The notes beneath the pieces were generated by a model. The model ran no database searches and was not told the origin of the DNA. It saw nothing but the letters and a program-made list of their open reading frames with translations. From assembly GCF_000422425.1 (NCBI RefSeq), contig NZ_AULT01000007.1, positions 62,001-126,000 of the forward strand: a stretch of DNA of 64,000 nucleotides. Reading direction: 5' to 3'. The DNA comes from Oceanospirillum beijerinckii DSM 7166. Its GTDB lineage: Bacteria; Pseudomonadota; Gammaproteobacteria; Pseudomonadales; Halomonadaceae. Below, in pieces: positions 1-7,638 of the stretch. Numbering within the stretch: the stretch's first letter is position 1; the number at the start of each line of letters is the position of its first letter. Made by a program: the position numbers and the translations under genes.

Positions 1-3
1 CTC

Positions 4-2160
4 ATGATAAAAACAGAAGCCGAACGATGCGTAGATGAGTTGACTCAAGCTCAGTCGCTAGAATCTCAGACGCTAAAAAATCGGACAATACAAACGTCCC
101 AGCGCTTGAAACCCGAACAAGTGGTACAGGCCCAAGCCCAGGTCAGCTTCCCCCGCAGTCATCTGCGGGGCAGCTTCTGGCTCAAACATGACCCGGAAAA
201 GAATCCACTGACCCAGCTGTTAACCCGTCAAAATGGTGTCATCAGGTCACTGCTACCCAGTGATATGGGAGTACGATCCAAGGTTCATGAGTACGGTGGC
301 GTGCCTTATACGGTAACGGATTCCGGTATCTACTGGGTGGATGAAAATAGCCAGCAGCTGCAGTTTGCCCCTTGGCTACAAGACTCCCTGTTACAAAAAA
401 CGAAGTCACAAGACTCAAATATCAAGACACCAGCTACCCAGCTGGATCTTAACCAGCTGCAACAGATCAGTGACAGAAACCACTGCCGATACGGCGAACC
501 GGTACAACACCCAAACCGGCCTTATCTTGTTGCCATCGAAGAGGAACATCCGGCACACCATCCCTCTAAAGCTCATCAGGTCATTAATCGTTTAGTGGCT
601 TTTAATCTGATTGATCAACAAAGGTATGTGCTGGCAGAAGGCGCTGATTTTTATTCCAGCCCCTGTTTTGATCAAACTGGGCAGCAAATCGCCTGGATCG
701 AGTGGAGCCACCCGGATCAACCCTGGACCAGTACTCGGTTAAAACAAGCGCAATGGCCTGGATCATCCCGATTACACCAACAGGAAAAACAGCCCGAACA
801 AAAAGCCTGTGAATCGGCCTATGATGCAGCTGCGATACGACTGAATAGCCAGCAGGTCTTTCCCAAATTTAAAACCCATATTGCCTCAGTTCAGCAACCG
901 AGCTTTGATGCTTTGGGGCGACTTTTGTTTATCAGCGATCACCAAGGCTACTGGAATTTATACCAGGCTGATCACACGCATAGAATCAGCTGCCTGTATG
1001 AGATACAAGCAGACTGCGGCTCCGCTCCCTGGCAGCTTGGCAATCAACACTATCAGTACCGCATTCTAAAAGATAACAGACAGTGGTTGAGTATCTGCGT
1101 CAGCCAAAAAGGTCGCTGGCAGTTACATCATTTATCGGCTGCAGAGGGGGAAGTGCTAGCGCCGTGCAATAAGCAGGTCCTAAACGGTTTTTCAGATTAC
1201 TGCCACTTTTCACAGCTAAACCTCATCCCGACTCCAGGCAGTGACGAATACCAACTATTGGTACAAGTGGCCTCAGAGCAGCAAGCTCTTTCGATTGTAG
1301 AAGCCCGCTTTAATCCTGAGCGTCCAACAGAAAGCGTGTTATTTCAGTATCTGGATAATGGGTACCGTATTGCCGAGGCTGTCACAGCGGAAGCCATTCA
1401 CCTGAAACTTCCTGAGCATGATGTTCATGGCTTGTTTTATCCCAACCCTGAAATAGCTGCTGCCCCCCTGTTCATTAATGTTCATGGTGGCCCAACGTCC
1501 TGTGCTTTCCCTGGTTTACAGTTACCTATTCAGTTCTGGATACAGCAAGGTTTCAGCGTATTGGATCTTAACCATAGAGGAAGCACCGGCTATGGACGCC
1601 GTTACCGGGCAGCGTTGTTTCGACAGTGGGGTGAAGCTGACCTGGAAGATGCCCGTCTAATGGTACACTGGCTGGATAAAAACAGCCGTATTGATGCCGA
1701 CAAAGTCGTTATCAGAGGGCAAAGCGCAGGAGGATACAGTGCCTTGCGGGCCGCGTCCCTGGGCTATTTCACCGCAGCAGTCAGCTTATATGGTATCAGT
1801 GATCTGCAACGTCTCGCCAACAGCACTCACAAGTTTGAATCCCATTATCTGAACTGGTTGATTGGCGACCCTAATAGTGATGCCATGACCTATCAGCTGC
1901 GTTCACCCTTGTTCAGTTTAAGTAAACGAGATCATCTACCCGACCTATTACTCTTTCAGGGGGCTAAAGACCCCATAGTGCCTGCCGATCAAATGAAACA
2001 CTTTGCGAAACACTACCGCAGTCTGGGCCATCACTGTGAAAGTGTTATTTATGATGATGAAGCCCATGGTTTCAGGCAGTACAACAACCGTTTACACCAA
2101 CTCGAAACTGAACTGGCATTTTATCGCAGCCAAGGAATTTTATCTGATGTTGAGACATGA
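4..2160 (+). CDS. S9 family (prolyl oligopeptidase-type) serine peptidase
   Basis: Protein of 718 aa with a beta-propeller-like N-terminal part and a C-terminal alpha/beta-hydrolase domain. The catalytic triad is readable: nucleophile Ser574 in GQSAGG, Asp656 in GAKDPIVP and His688 in DEAHGF. An oxyanion-type HGGP motif lies upstream, as in S9 enzymes. There is no signal peptide, so it is probably cytoplasmic. The ATG at 4 sits in ATGA, which would overlap the stop of an upstream gene outside the window and suggests translational coupling. The next gene is a PqqF-like M16 peptidase. S9 peptidases of this kind (PqqM/PqqH) accompany pqq genes in Pseudomonas and relatives, so a role near PQQ precursor processing is inferred. 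The pqq core itself cannot be seen, and the true start could lie further in. Confidence 0.85.
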   Translation: MIKTEAERCVDELTQAQSLESQTLKNRTIQTSQRLKPEQVVQAQAQVSFPRSHLRGSFWLKHDPEKNPLTQLLTRQNGVIRSLLPSDMGVRSKVHEYGGVPYTVTDSGIYWVDENSQQLQFAPWLQDSLLQKTKSQDSNIKTPATQLDLNQLQQISDRNHCRYGEPVQHPNRPYLVAIEEEHPAHHPSKAHQVINRLVAFNLIDQQRYVLAEGADFYSSPCFDQTGQQIAWIEWSHPDQPWTSTRLKQAQWPGSSRLHQQEKQPEQKACESAYDAAAIRLNSQQVFPKFKTHIASVQQPSFDALGRLLFISDHQGYWNLYQADHTHRISCLYEIQADCGSAPWQLGNQHYQYRILKDNRQWLSICVSQKGRWQLHHLSAAEGEVLAPCNKQVLNGFSDYCHFSQLNLIPTPGSDEYQLLVQVASEQQALSIVEARFNPERPTESVLFQYLDNGYRIAEAVTAEAIHLKLPEHDVHGLFYPNPEIAAAPLFINVHGGPTSCAFPGLQLPIQFWIQQGFSVLDLNHRGSTGYGRRYRAALFRQWGEADLEDARLMVHWLDKNSRIDADKVVIRGQSAGGYSALRAASLGYFTAAVSLYGISDLQRLANSTHKFESHYLNWLIGDPNSDAMTYQLRSPLFSLSKRDHLPDLLLFQGAKDPIVPADQMKHFAKHYRSLGHHCESVIYDDEAHGFRQYNNRLHQLETELAFYRSQGILSDVET

Positions 2161-3922
2161 ATACCGGGATCATACCAAACTCTCACTTCCGATCAGGCTT
2201 GATAACAGCGATGATGGACGCTGCCGGATTGTCGCAACAGTGGCTTGCGGCAGTGCCCATGAGCCAGAAAGCTGGCCTGGCCTCGCTCACCTACTGGAAC
2301 ATAGCTTGTTCCTTGGTAGTCAATCCCATCATCACACATATGAAGCAGGAGAGATCCAGGCCCAACTGCTGAAGATGGGGGGTATAATCAACGCCAGCAC
2401 TCAGTTGTTTCATACCAGCTATATGCTGGAATGTCCTGAAGAGCAGCTATCGCTCTGTATCGAGTTACTGAGTCAGTTGCTGTTCTGCCCTAGCTTTAAA
2501 GCAGATAAAGTTATTGGTGAACTGGATATCATCGAGGCGGAATATCTCGCCCGCTGTGGTGATGGCGAACAGCAGATACAGGCGGTGCTTCAGACGCTCA
2601 GCACTTCGGGCCACCCTTATCATCGCTTCTGCGCCGGTAACAAAAACACCTTGGCTCATAATGACCCTGAGCTGCTATGTATTCTGCACCGTTTTTATCA
2701 GCATTATTATGCCCCGGAAAATATAACGCTTTGGGTTGAAGCTCCTAAAGCGCTACACAACCTGATTGAAAATAGCCTGCCGCTGTCTATGCTTGAGCAT
2801 TATCAGGAAACCAAGGCCCTTCATCTTGAATCTATTTTGCCTTGTGACCGCTCTATTCAGTTCAATATGCCGGACATTCCTGATCCAACTCTATCCTGGC
2901 CTGATAGAGATCAACGGCTTGCCATCAATACCGCCCCTGCCGGATATGAGTGGTGTTGGCACCTACCCAGCTTGCTGCTACCCGCTATTAATCAGCTCTG
3001 CCTGCCGACAGGTTTCCATCAGCGCTTACGCATGCTGGACCCCGAACAGCTGATTCTGTCCATTCATTACAGTGTTGATCAGCAGCTCAGTGAGCGGGAT
3101 ATGCAGGAACAACTGAGTTATCTGTGCCAAACACTGGCATGTAATCCGGAAAATACCGATTCGCCTCTACAACAAGGCGTACAGAAAGCCCTCTACCATC
3201 ATTACAGACTGCCTATTGTAGCAGGCGATATTCTAAGCCACTCTTTATTGAAACAGCTCAAGCGCACGCCTGGATTAAGTGTGATAAAACACCCGGGGCT
3301 AGCTGATCCCAAGAGCCAGAAAACTGAGTTTTTCCCCACACACTACCAGACCGGCTTTTCTTTTACCCAGACACTCAAAGTCGACCAAGAATCAGCGCTT
3401 ATGCCTTACCGTCAGCTGCATATGGCACTGATGGCTATGGATAAACACTCGCTACAGCAAAGCTCAGAAAACGGGCCCATTGCGGTTGATAACAATGACC
3501 CCTTTAATCAAAGCGCCCTTATCTGGTTACCTGCCAAGGCTCTGTCTGCACAACAGACGACCCCCTTGATCGAAAAACAGCTGTGCCATAGCTATATCTG
3601 GCAACTACAACAGCATGCTTATCAGAGTCTGCGCCTTGAAAAGAAAATGGGCTATATCGTTCATCTGGGCTATCAGGAAGTGCAGCACCAACCCGGCGTT
3701 CTCTTGCTGATACAAGGTGAACGTCGATTCAATGGGCAGGTATTATTACAGGCCCTGAATACGTTCCTCACGACACACCTTAGCCAGACAATTGCTCTGC
3801 CCGATAGCAATAACCCACTATGGCAGAGCTACTGCCAATATCACGACATTGCATCTGATCTTTCACTTTTACCCGAAAGACACTACCAGCCCGACTGGAA
3901 TATAGAGCTCTATAGTCGCTAA
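2147..3922 (+). CDS. pqqF: M16 family zinc peptidase, PqqF-like
   Basis: The start chosen is the ATG at 2147, with AAGGA about 10 bases upstream; a longer reading frame from 2003 would run deep into the previous gene. The 591-aa protein has the inverted zinc motif HLLEH (His48, Glu51, His52), followed about 77 residues later by an acidic stretch (near Glu130) where the third zinc ligand of M16 enzymes lies. PqqF trims the PqqA precursor peptide during PQQ synthesis. At 591 aa it is shorter than typical PqqF (about 750–800), so part of the C-terminal non-catalytic half is reduced. It overlaps the S9 peptidase gene by 14 bases, so the two are co-translated. Membership of M16 is clear; the PqqF role is inferred from size and partner. 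Confidence 0.75.
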   Translation: MLRHEYRDHTKLSLPIRLDNSDDGRCRIVATVACGSAHEPESWPGLAHLLEHSLFLGSQSHHHTYEAGEIQAQLLKMGGIINASTQLFHTSYMLECPEEQLSLCIELLSQLLFCPSFKADKVIGELDIIEAEYLARCGDGEQQIQAVLQTLSTSGHPYHRFCAGNKNTLAHNDPELLCILHRFYQHYYAPENITLWVEAPKALHNLIENSLPLSMLEHYQETKALHLESILPCDRSIQFNMPDIPDPTLSWPDRDQRLAINTAPAGYEWCWHLPSLLLPAINQLCLPTGFHQRLRMLDPEQLILSIHYSVDQQLSERDMQEQLSYLCQTLACNPENTDSPLQQGVQKALYHHYRLPIVAGDILSHSLLKQLKRTPGLSVIKHPGLADPKSQKTEFFPTHYQTGFSFTQTLKVDQESALMPYRQLHMALMAMDKHSLQQSSENGPIAVDNNDPFNQSALIWLPAKALSAQQTTPLIEKQLCHSYIWQLQQHAYQSLRLEKKMGYIVHLGYQEVQHQPGVLLLIQGERRFNGQVLLQALNTFLTTHLSQTIALPDSNNPLWQSYCQYHDIASDLSLLPERHYQPDWNIELYSR

Positions 3923-4363
3923 ACACACCTGCTATAACAGCAGAGAACCGCCTACCGATTCCTTACCTCCTATCTGCAACAGCTGCTGTCGTAGTCTTTT
4001 TATCTTTACCTCTTGACTAAACGGCAGCATCTGGCAGGCACCCCTTGCTATACCGGAAAAATTTTGCCTTCAAAGCGGCACTCACCTGCCGCCATAAACA
4101 TAAGAAAATGACTAATTAACAACAAGTTAGATGTATTTTCAAGTGCTTTGTAAAGATCCTGTAAAGAGGATGAAAATACAGAGTAAAGGCTCTGTAAAGC
4201 GACTCATAAAGGAATAAGCTTTGCTCTGAGAGATGTGCTTACGCTGTTTTTATACATTACCAAACAGCCTATTTCGGCACGGATTACAGCCACTTTTATG
4301 TCGCCGTAAAACCGATGCAAAACAGCGCTGTTTGGGGATTTAATAACGAAAAGGAGTTACACA
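3923..4363. other. Intergenic region before EF-hand-like gene
   Basis: 440 bases with no credible gene. It is A/T-rich in its right half and holds the phased GTAAAG array and a candidate -10. An AAGGAG ribosome site stands about 8 bases before the ATG at 4364. No strong terminator was seen after the M16 gene. Confidence 0.5.
4150..4199 (+). promoter_or_regulatory. Phased GTAAAG repeat array (OmpR/PhoB/CpxR-type site)
   Basis: GTAAAG occurs at 4150, 4161, 4183 and 4194, with a degenerate copy (GAAAAT) at 4172. The five units keep an exact 11-base period. Direct repeats at 11 bases are typical of winged-helix response regulators (PhoB, OmpR), and GTAAA direct repeats resemble the CpxR box. The array lies 165–214 bases before the EF-hand-like gene. 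A TATACA element at 4251–4256 without a recognisable -35 fits an activator-dependent promoter. The binding protein is unknown. Confidence 0.5.
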
Positions 4364-4837
4364 ATGAATATCTCTGGAGTACAGCAATCCAGTTTTCAGT
4401 CTGGTCAAATGAGAATGCCAGGACCACCACCCAGCGCAGAGGATCGCGTTGATCGTATCATGCAGGGAATTGAGGACGGTGAAATCGATGTCAGCGAACT
4501 GCAGGAACGACTGACTCATGACTTCGGCGATGCAGCAGAAGGCATTATCTCAGAGGATGGCACTGTTGATACCGAAGCACTCACTGAACTGTTTGCTAAC
4601 AACCAGCCTCAAGGTGGGCCGCCACCACAGGGCGAAGGTGGTATGCCACCACCTCCACCACCAAGCGATGAACAGAAAGCCAACTTTGAAGCCAATCTGG
4701 TCGATCTGCTGGGCGAAGATACCGTGTCTGAGCTAAAAGATAATGAAGGACGCATCGATTTTTCAGCCCTGATCGAGACACTACAGGACTATCAGATGGA
4801 TAGCCCTGTCGGTAGCTTGTTCAGCGCAGAAGCCTGA
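4364..4837 (+). CDS. Small acidic EF-hand-like protein
   Basis: 157-aa acidic protein, with no signal peptide or membrane segment. Three segments look like degenerate EF-hand loops: EDGEIDVSEL, SEDGTVDTEAL and DNEGRIDFSAL. Each keeps the central D/E-G and the hydrophobic position 8, and the first also has the final Glu, but they lack most early Asp ligands. Real calcium binding is therefore uncertain. A proline/glycine-rich linker separates the second and third segments, and the N-terminus is rich in Ser, Gln and Pro. The ribosome site AAGGAG is strong. It appears to be a single-gene unit behind a response-regulator-like repeat array, which suggests envelope or phosphate stress control. The function is not known. 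Confidence 0.7.
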   Translation: MNISGVQQSSFQSGQMRMPGPPPSAEDRVDRIMQGIEDGEIDVSELQERLTHDFGDAAEGIISEDGTVDTEALTELFANNQPQGGPPPQGEGGMPPPPPPSDEQKANFEANLVDLLGEDTVSELKDNEGRIDFSALIETLQDYQMDSPVGSLFSAEA

Positions 4838-4875
4838 GTCAGCTTCCTATGGTGTAGTTCATAACACCAAATAAC

Positions 4876-4915
4876 GATCAGTCTGTGTTTGAACTGCTCT
4901 GGGCACAGACTGATC
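4876..4915 (+). terminator. Hairpin after EF-hand-like gene
   Basis: Perfect 12-bp inverted repeat GATCAGTCTGTG / CACAGACTGATC with a 16-base loop. No T-run follows, so it could be a factor-dependent terminator or a 3' stabiliser rather than an intrinsic terminator. Confidence 0.5.
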
Positions 4916-5028
4916 TCTAACGGCTTACCATTAATTACCCTGTCGCTTTCTCAATTGAAAAACAGTATAGTGCCGTTAATACTGAATCAATCAGTACTCA
5001 CTCACACATAACCAGAAGAGGAATTTTG

Positions 5029-5088
5029 ATGATAGTTGCAAAGTATAGTCAGGCAGGCTGTAAGTCACAGAACGGTTCTATTATCTAA
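5029..5088 (+). CDS. Putative 19-aa peptide (leader or small protein)
   Basis: Short ORF reading MIVAKYSQAGCKSQNGSII. It has a good ribosome site (AGAGGAA, about 8 bases before the ATG) and a TATAGT -10 candidate at 4966–4971. Two small inverted repeats follow: TTTAGC/GCTAAA at 5093–5112 and CCCGGC/GCCGGG at 5149–5169, the second followed by ATTTTGG. The unit could be a short independent transcript or a leader for rsgA. The peptide matches no leader I know. A longer overlapping frame (5036–5251) has no start signal. The evidence is the ribosome site and context only. Confidence 0.35.
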   Translation: MIVAKYSQAGCKSQNGSII

Positions 5089-5148
5089 CCGCTTTAGCCA
5101 GATTGAGCTAAACCAGCCACACGTTCTTACGACTTTCGTTACATCCTG

Positions 5149-5176
5149 CCCGGCCCGTTATCAGCCGGGATTTTGG
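5149..5176 (+). terminator. Weak intrinsic terminator upstream of rsgA
   Basis: Six-base G+C stem CCCGGC / GCCGGG with a 9-base loop, followed by ATTTTGG. It would end a transcript carrying the 19-codon ORF, or attenuate rsgA. Confidence 0.4.
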
Positions 5177-5290
5177 TATGCCTATCAAAAATCCCACTTA
5201 GCAGATACTTCCTGCATTTCTTTAGTTAATCCGCTAGAGAGGCGCTACTGAAGTATCGATACGACATGCTTTGCTTTTGGGATCATTACA

Positions 5291-6391
5291 ATGTCTTCTT
5301 TTTCTCTTCAATCTCTGGGTTGGAACCACTTTTTTCAGCAACAACTGAGCTTTGAGCAACTGGAACAGTACCTACCTTTTCGGGTCAGCCAGGTCCATCG
5401 TAGCCAACTGGAATGTTTAGGTTTTGGCTTAGAAGGCCTGCAAAAACTGGAACTACCACTGTACTTTTGGCGCGATGAAATGCCAGAACAACGCCCTACC
5501 GTTGGAGACTGGTTACTGATTAATCGGCACTCATTAAGCGAGAAACAGGTTTCGCAGTTACTCCTACAGCCCATTCAGCGATTAGAGCGTAAAAGCCTGA
5601 TTAAACGGATGCGGGCTGGCATTAGCTCTGAGATTCAACTGATTGCCGCTAATATCGATACACTTTTGATTGTTACCTCCTGTAATGAAGAGTTCAGCAT
5701 CAATAGAGTTGAGCGCTATTTGGCCTTAGCCGCTGAAGCAGAGATACACCCCGTTGTCATACTGACCAAAGCTGATCTCACTGATCAAGCCGAGGAGTTT
5801 CGCCAACAGCTGTATCACAGCCATCCTCATCTTATAGTTGAAACAGTCAATGCAACGGACCCGGCACAACTCGACGCCCTGCGTCTGTGGTGTGGCAACG
5901 GCCAAAGTCTGGCGCTAGTTGGCTCCTCCGGGGTAGGCAAGTCCACGCTGACGAATAGCCTTATGGGACAACAAGATCAGTTAACTCAAGGGATTCGGGA
6001 AGCTGATAGCAAGGGACGCCATACCACGACCAGTCGTTCACTACACTGGTTGGCTGACGGCGGTGTTTTACTGGATACACCAGGCATGCGTGAGCTACAA
6101 CTGGTGGATAGTGAAACAGGTATCAGGCAAACCTTCTCTGAAATTGAACAACGGGCTAAACAGTGCCGTTTTCAGGATTGCCAGCACCAGGGGGAACCCT
6201 GCTGTAAGGTCATTGAAGCGGTTGAGCAAGGAATACTGGACAGCCGTCAACTGGAGAACTATCACAAGCTAATGACAGAACAAGCTAGAAACAGTGAAAG
6301 CCTGACAGAAAAACGCAGCAAAGACAGAGCGCTGGGTCGCTTTTATCAAAGTGCTAAGAAAAGCTCGCGCTTGCACAAAAAGGGCTTTTAG
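5291..6391 (+). CDS. rsgA: Ribosome small subunit-dependent GTPase A
   Basis: 366-aa circularly permuted GTPase that acts late in 30S subunit maturation. Visible are an N-terminal beta-barrel (OB-fold) region, the permuted G4 motif TKAD, G1 GSSGVGKS starting at residue 211, G3 DTPGMREL, and the C-terminal zinc knuckle with cysteines in CRFQDCQHQGEPCC. A basic tail follows. The length matches the family. The ATG at 5291 lacks a strong Shine–Dalgarno sequence. It is followed by a strong terminator. The sequence looks like the RsgA subtype found in Vibrio and Bacillus, possibly a second paralogue, but only one copy is in view. Confidence 0.93.
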   Translation: MSSFSLQSLGWNHFFQQQLSFEQLEQYLPFRVSQVHRSQLECLGFGLEGLQKLELPLYFWRDEMPEQRPTVGDWLLINRHSLSEKQVSQLLLQPIQRLERKSLIKRMRAGISSEIQLIAANIDTLLIVTSCNEEFSINRVERYLALAAEAEIHPVVILTKADLTDQAEEFRQQLYHSHPHLIVETVNATDPAQLDALRLWCGNGQSLALVGSSGVGKSTLTNSLMGQQDQLTQGIREADSKGRHTTTSRSLHWLADGGVLLDTPGMRELQLVDSETGIRQTFSEIEQRAKQCRFQDCQHQGEPCCKVIEAVEQGILDSRQLENYHKLMTEQARNSESLTEKRSKDRALGRFYQSAKKSSRLHKKGF

Positions 6392-6438
6392 ATAATAACC
6401 TTTAGAAGGATGACTTATCTAAAATAGACCCGAAAGAG

Positions 6439-6472
6439 AAAGCCTCCGGTTTCCTGGAAACGGGAGGCTTTT
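6439..6472 (+). terminator. Bidirectional terminator after rsgA
   Basis: Stem AAAGCCTCC / GGAGGCTTT extended by GGTTTC / GAAACG (one mismatch), followed by TTTTCC on the plus strand and preceded by an A-rich stretch. It separates rsgA from the convergent VF530-type gene. Confidence 0.85.
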
Positions 6473-6519
6473 CCACATTTGAAACAGCACTTAACATCAA
6501 AACGACTGCAATTCAGAGC

Positions 6520-7197
6520 TTATTTCTTCCAATTGCCCCAAGGATCCGAAGCCCCTGTACGATCGGACGTGTTTGGCGATTCAGAGTTTTCACCTGATGG
6601 AGCCCTATTATCAGATCCAGAGTCTTTCCTGGTCGCCTGTTCCCATGGACTGGTTGGTTTTGTAGATGACGACTTTGCCGTATCAGTTGATCGCTTAGAC
6701 CAAATGCCCTGCCCCCCACTGCCACCATCATGGCTTACGTGGCGACTACGACGATTTCGAGAATAACTACCGCTTCGCTGATCATTACCACGATCGGAGC
6801 TGGCACGACGTCCACCGCTTTTATCAAACTCTACGGCTCTCTTTTCACGCTCTTTACGCAAGTGCTCTGCGTCTTCAAGGCTTAACCTGGCCGGTTCACC
6901 CGGAATCTGGCCATCGGGCACAATACGGTCTCTTGGCGGTAGCACCTGCTGTGATGGAGATGCTTTAGGTAGGTTTTTAAACTTGTACATATAGAAGGCT
7001 TCAACCTTCTCACGGGCCCAGTCCGTTTTCTTCAGAAACTTCACACTGGATTCAATGCTCGGTTTGGTTTTAAAACAGTTGATGTTCAGATAGGCATATA
7101 GAATGTCAAAGCCATAATGATCCACCATTTCGATCAACAAGTCTTTTAAGCCAACGCCGTGCAGAGGGTTATTCTTGTAGTTGATCTCATCATTCAT
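6520..7197 (-). CDS. VF530 family DNA-binding protein with long disordered tail
   Basis: The start is the ATG at 7197, chosen because AGGA lies 7 bases upstream; an upstream in-frame start lacks this. The first ~75 residues ([13 protein letters not shown] ... [13 protein letters not shown]) match the small VF530/DUF2132 fold, which binds DNA as a homodimer. The remaining ~150 residues are a low-complexity tail rich in Ser, Arg, Gly, Asp and Asn, ending in WGNWKK. Family members are usually about 70–90 aa, so the tail is unusual; it could be an intrinsically disordered nucleic-acid-binding region. Convergent with rsgA; no operon partner. Confidence 0.8.
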   Translation of the reverse strand: MNDEINYKNNPLHGVGLKDLLIEMVDHYGFDILYAYLNINCFKTKPSIESSVKFLKKTDWAREKVEAFYMYKFKNLPKASPSQQVLPPRDRIVPDGQIPGEPARLSLEDAEHLRKEREKRAVEFDKSGGRRASSDRGNDQRSGSYSRNRRSRHVSHDGGSGGQGIWSKRSTDTAKSSSTKPTSPWEQATRKDSGSDNRAPSGENSESPNTSDRTGASDPWGNWKK

Positions 7198-7638
7198 GAT
7201 CATATCCTGGCAAAGTGGAGAAATGAGCATTATACCTGTCAATACGACATGAGATAGCCTTAATCTCTCGTCACCCTAACAGCCACTGAAAATCTAAAAA
7301 GTCATAACAGCCTCCTGAGCGCTCAGCACTGCTAATGTTGCTTCGCTTAGAGCCAGTTTCATCAAAGCAGTCCAATTTCCGCCCTCACCTTACAATCAGC
7401 AATATTTCGTCGAGTTTCTCAGCTAATTCGCTACACGATATCAACCAAATGCTCACAATTGCCTCAAATTCTGCAGTCATGATGAATCTCATATGACCCG
7501 TCGATTAATAAAAGTACAAAGACAGTCTGCTCAAGACCTGGATCATATGCAGTGAAACAAAGCTATTTCCACTCATTAAGAGGCGATGTTTTAACTGCTT
7601 AACCATCTATCCGTTGAGAGTGTTTGAAAGGTGATCCT
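7198..7638. other. Intergenic region between divergent genes
   Basis: 440 bases between the VF530-type gene and the FN3–peroxidase gene, which must hold both promoters. A perfect 12-bp palindrome CTGAGCGCTCAG lies at 7315–7326. No small gene or RNA was recognised. Confidence 0.5.

Larger units (their letters stand above)
4838..5290. other. Structured region before rsgA
   Basis: About 450 bases between the EF-hand-like gene and rsgA. It holds the hairpin at 4876–4915, the 19-codon ORF and its hairpins. It also has an 8-bp inverted repeat GATACTTC (5204–5211) / GAAGTATC (5250–5257), whose 38-base loop contains a smaller CGC...GCG stem just before the rsgA start. No known RNA family was recognised. 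Confidence 0.4.

Noticed and set aside
5036-5251. 71-codon open frame overlapping the region before rsgA
   Set aside because: No ribosome site, composition unlike a protein, and it crosses a hairpin. The shorter ORF at 5029 has the better start signal.
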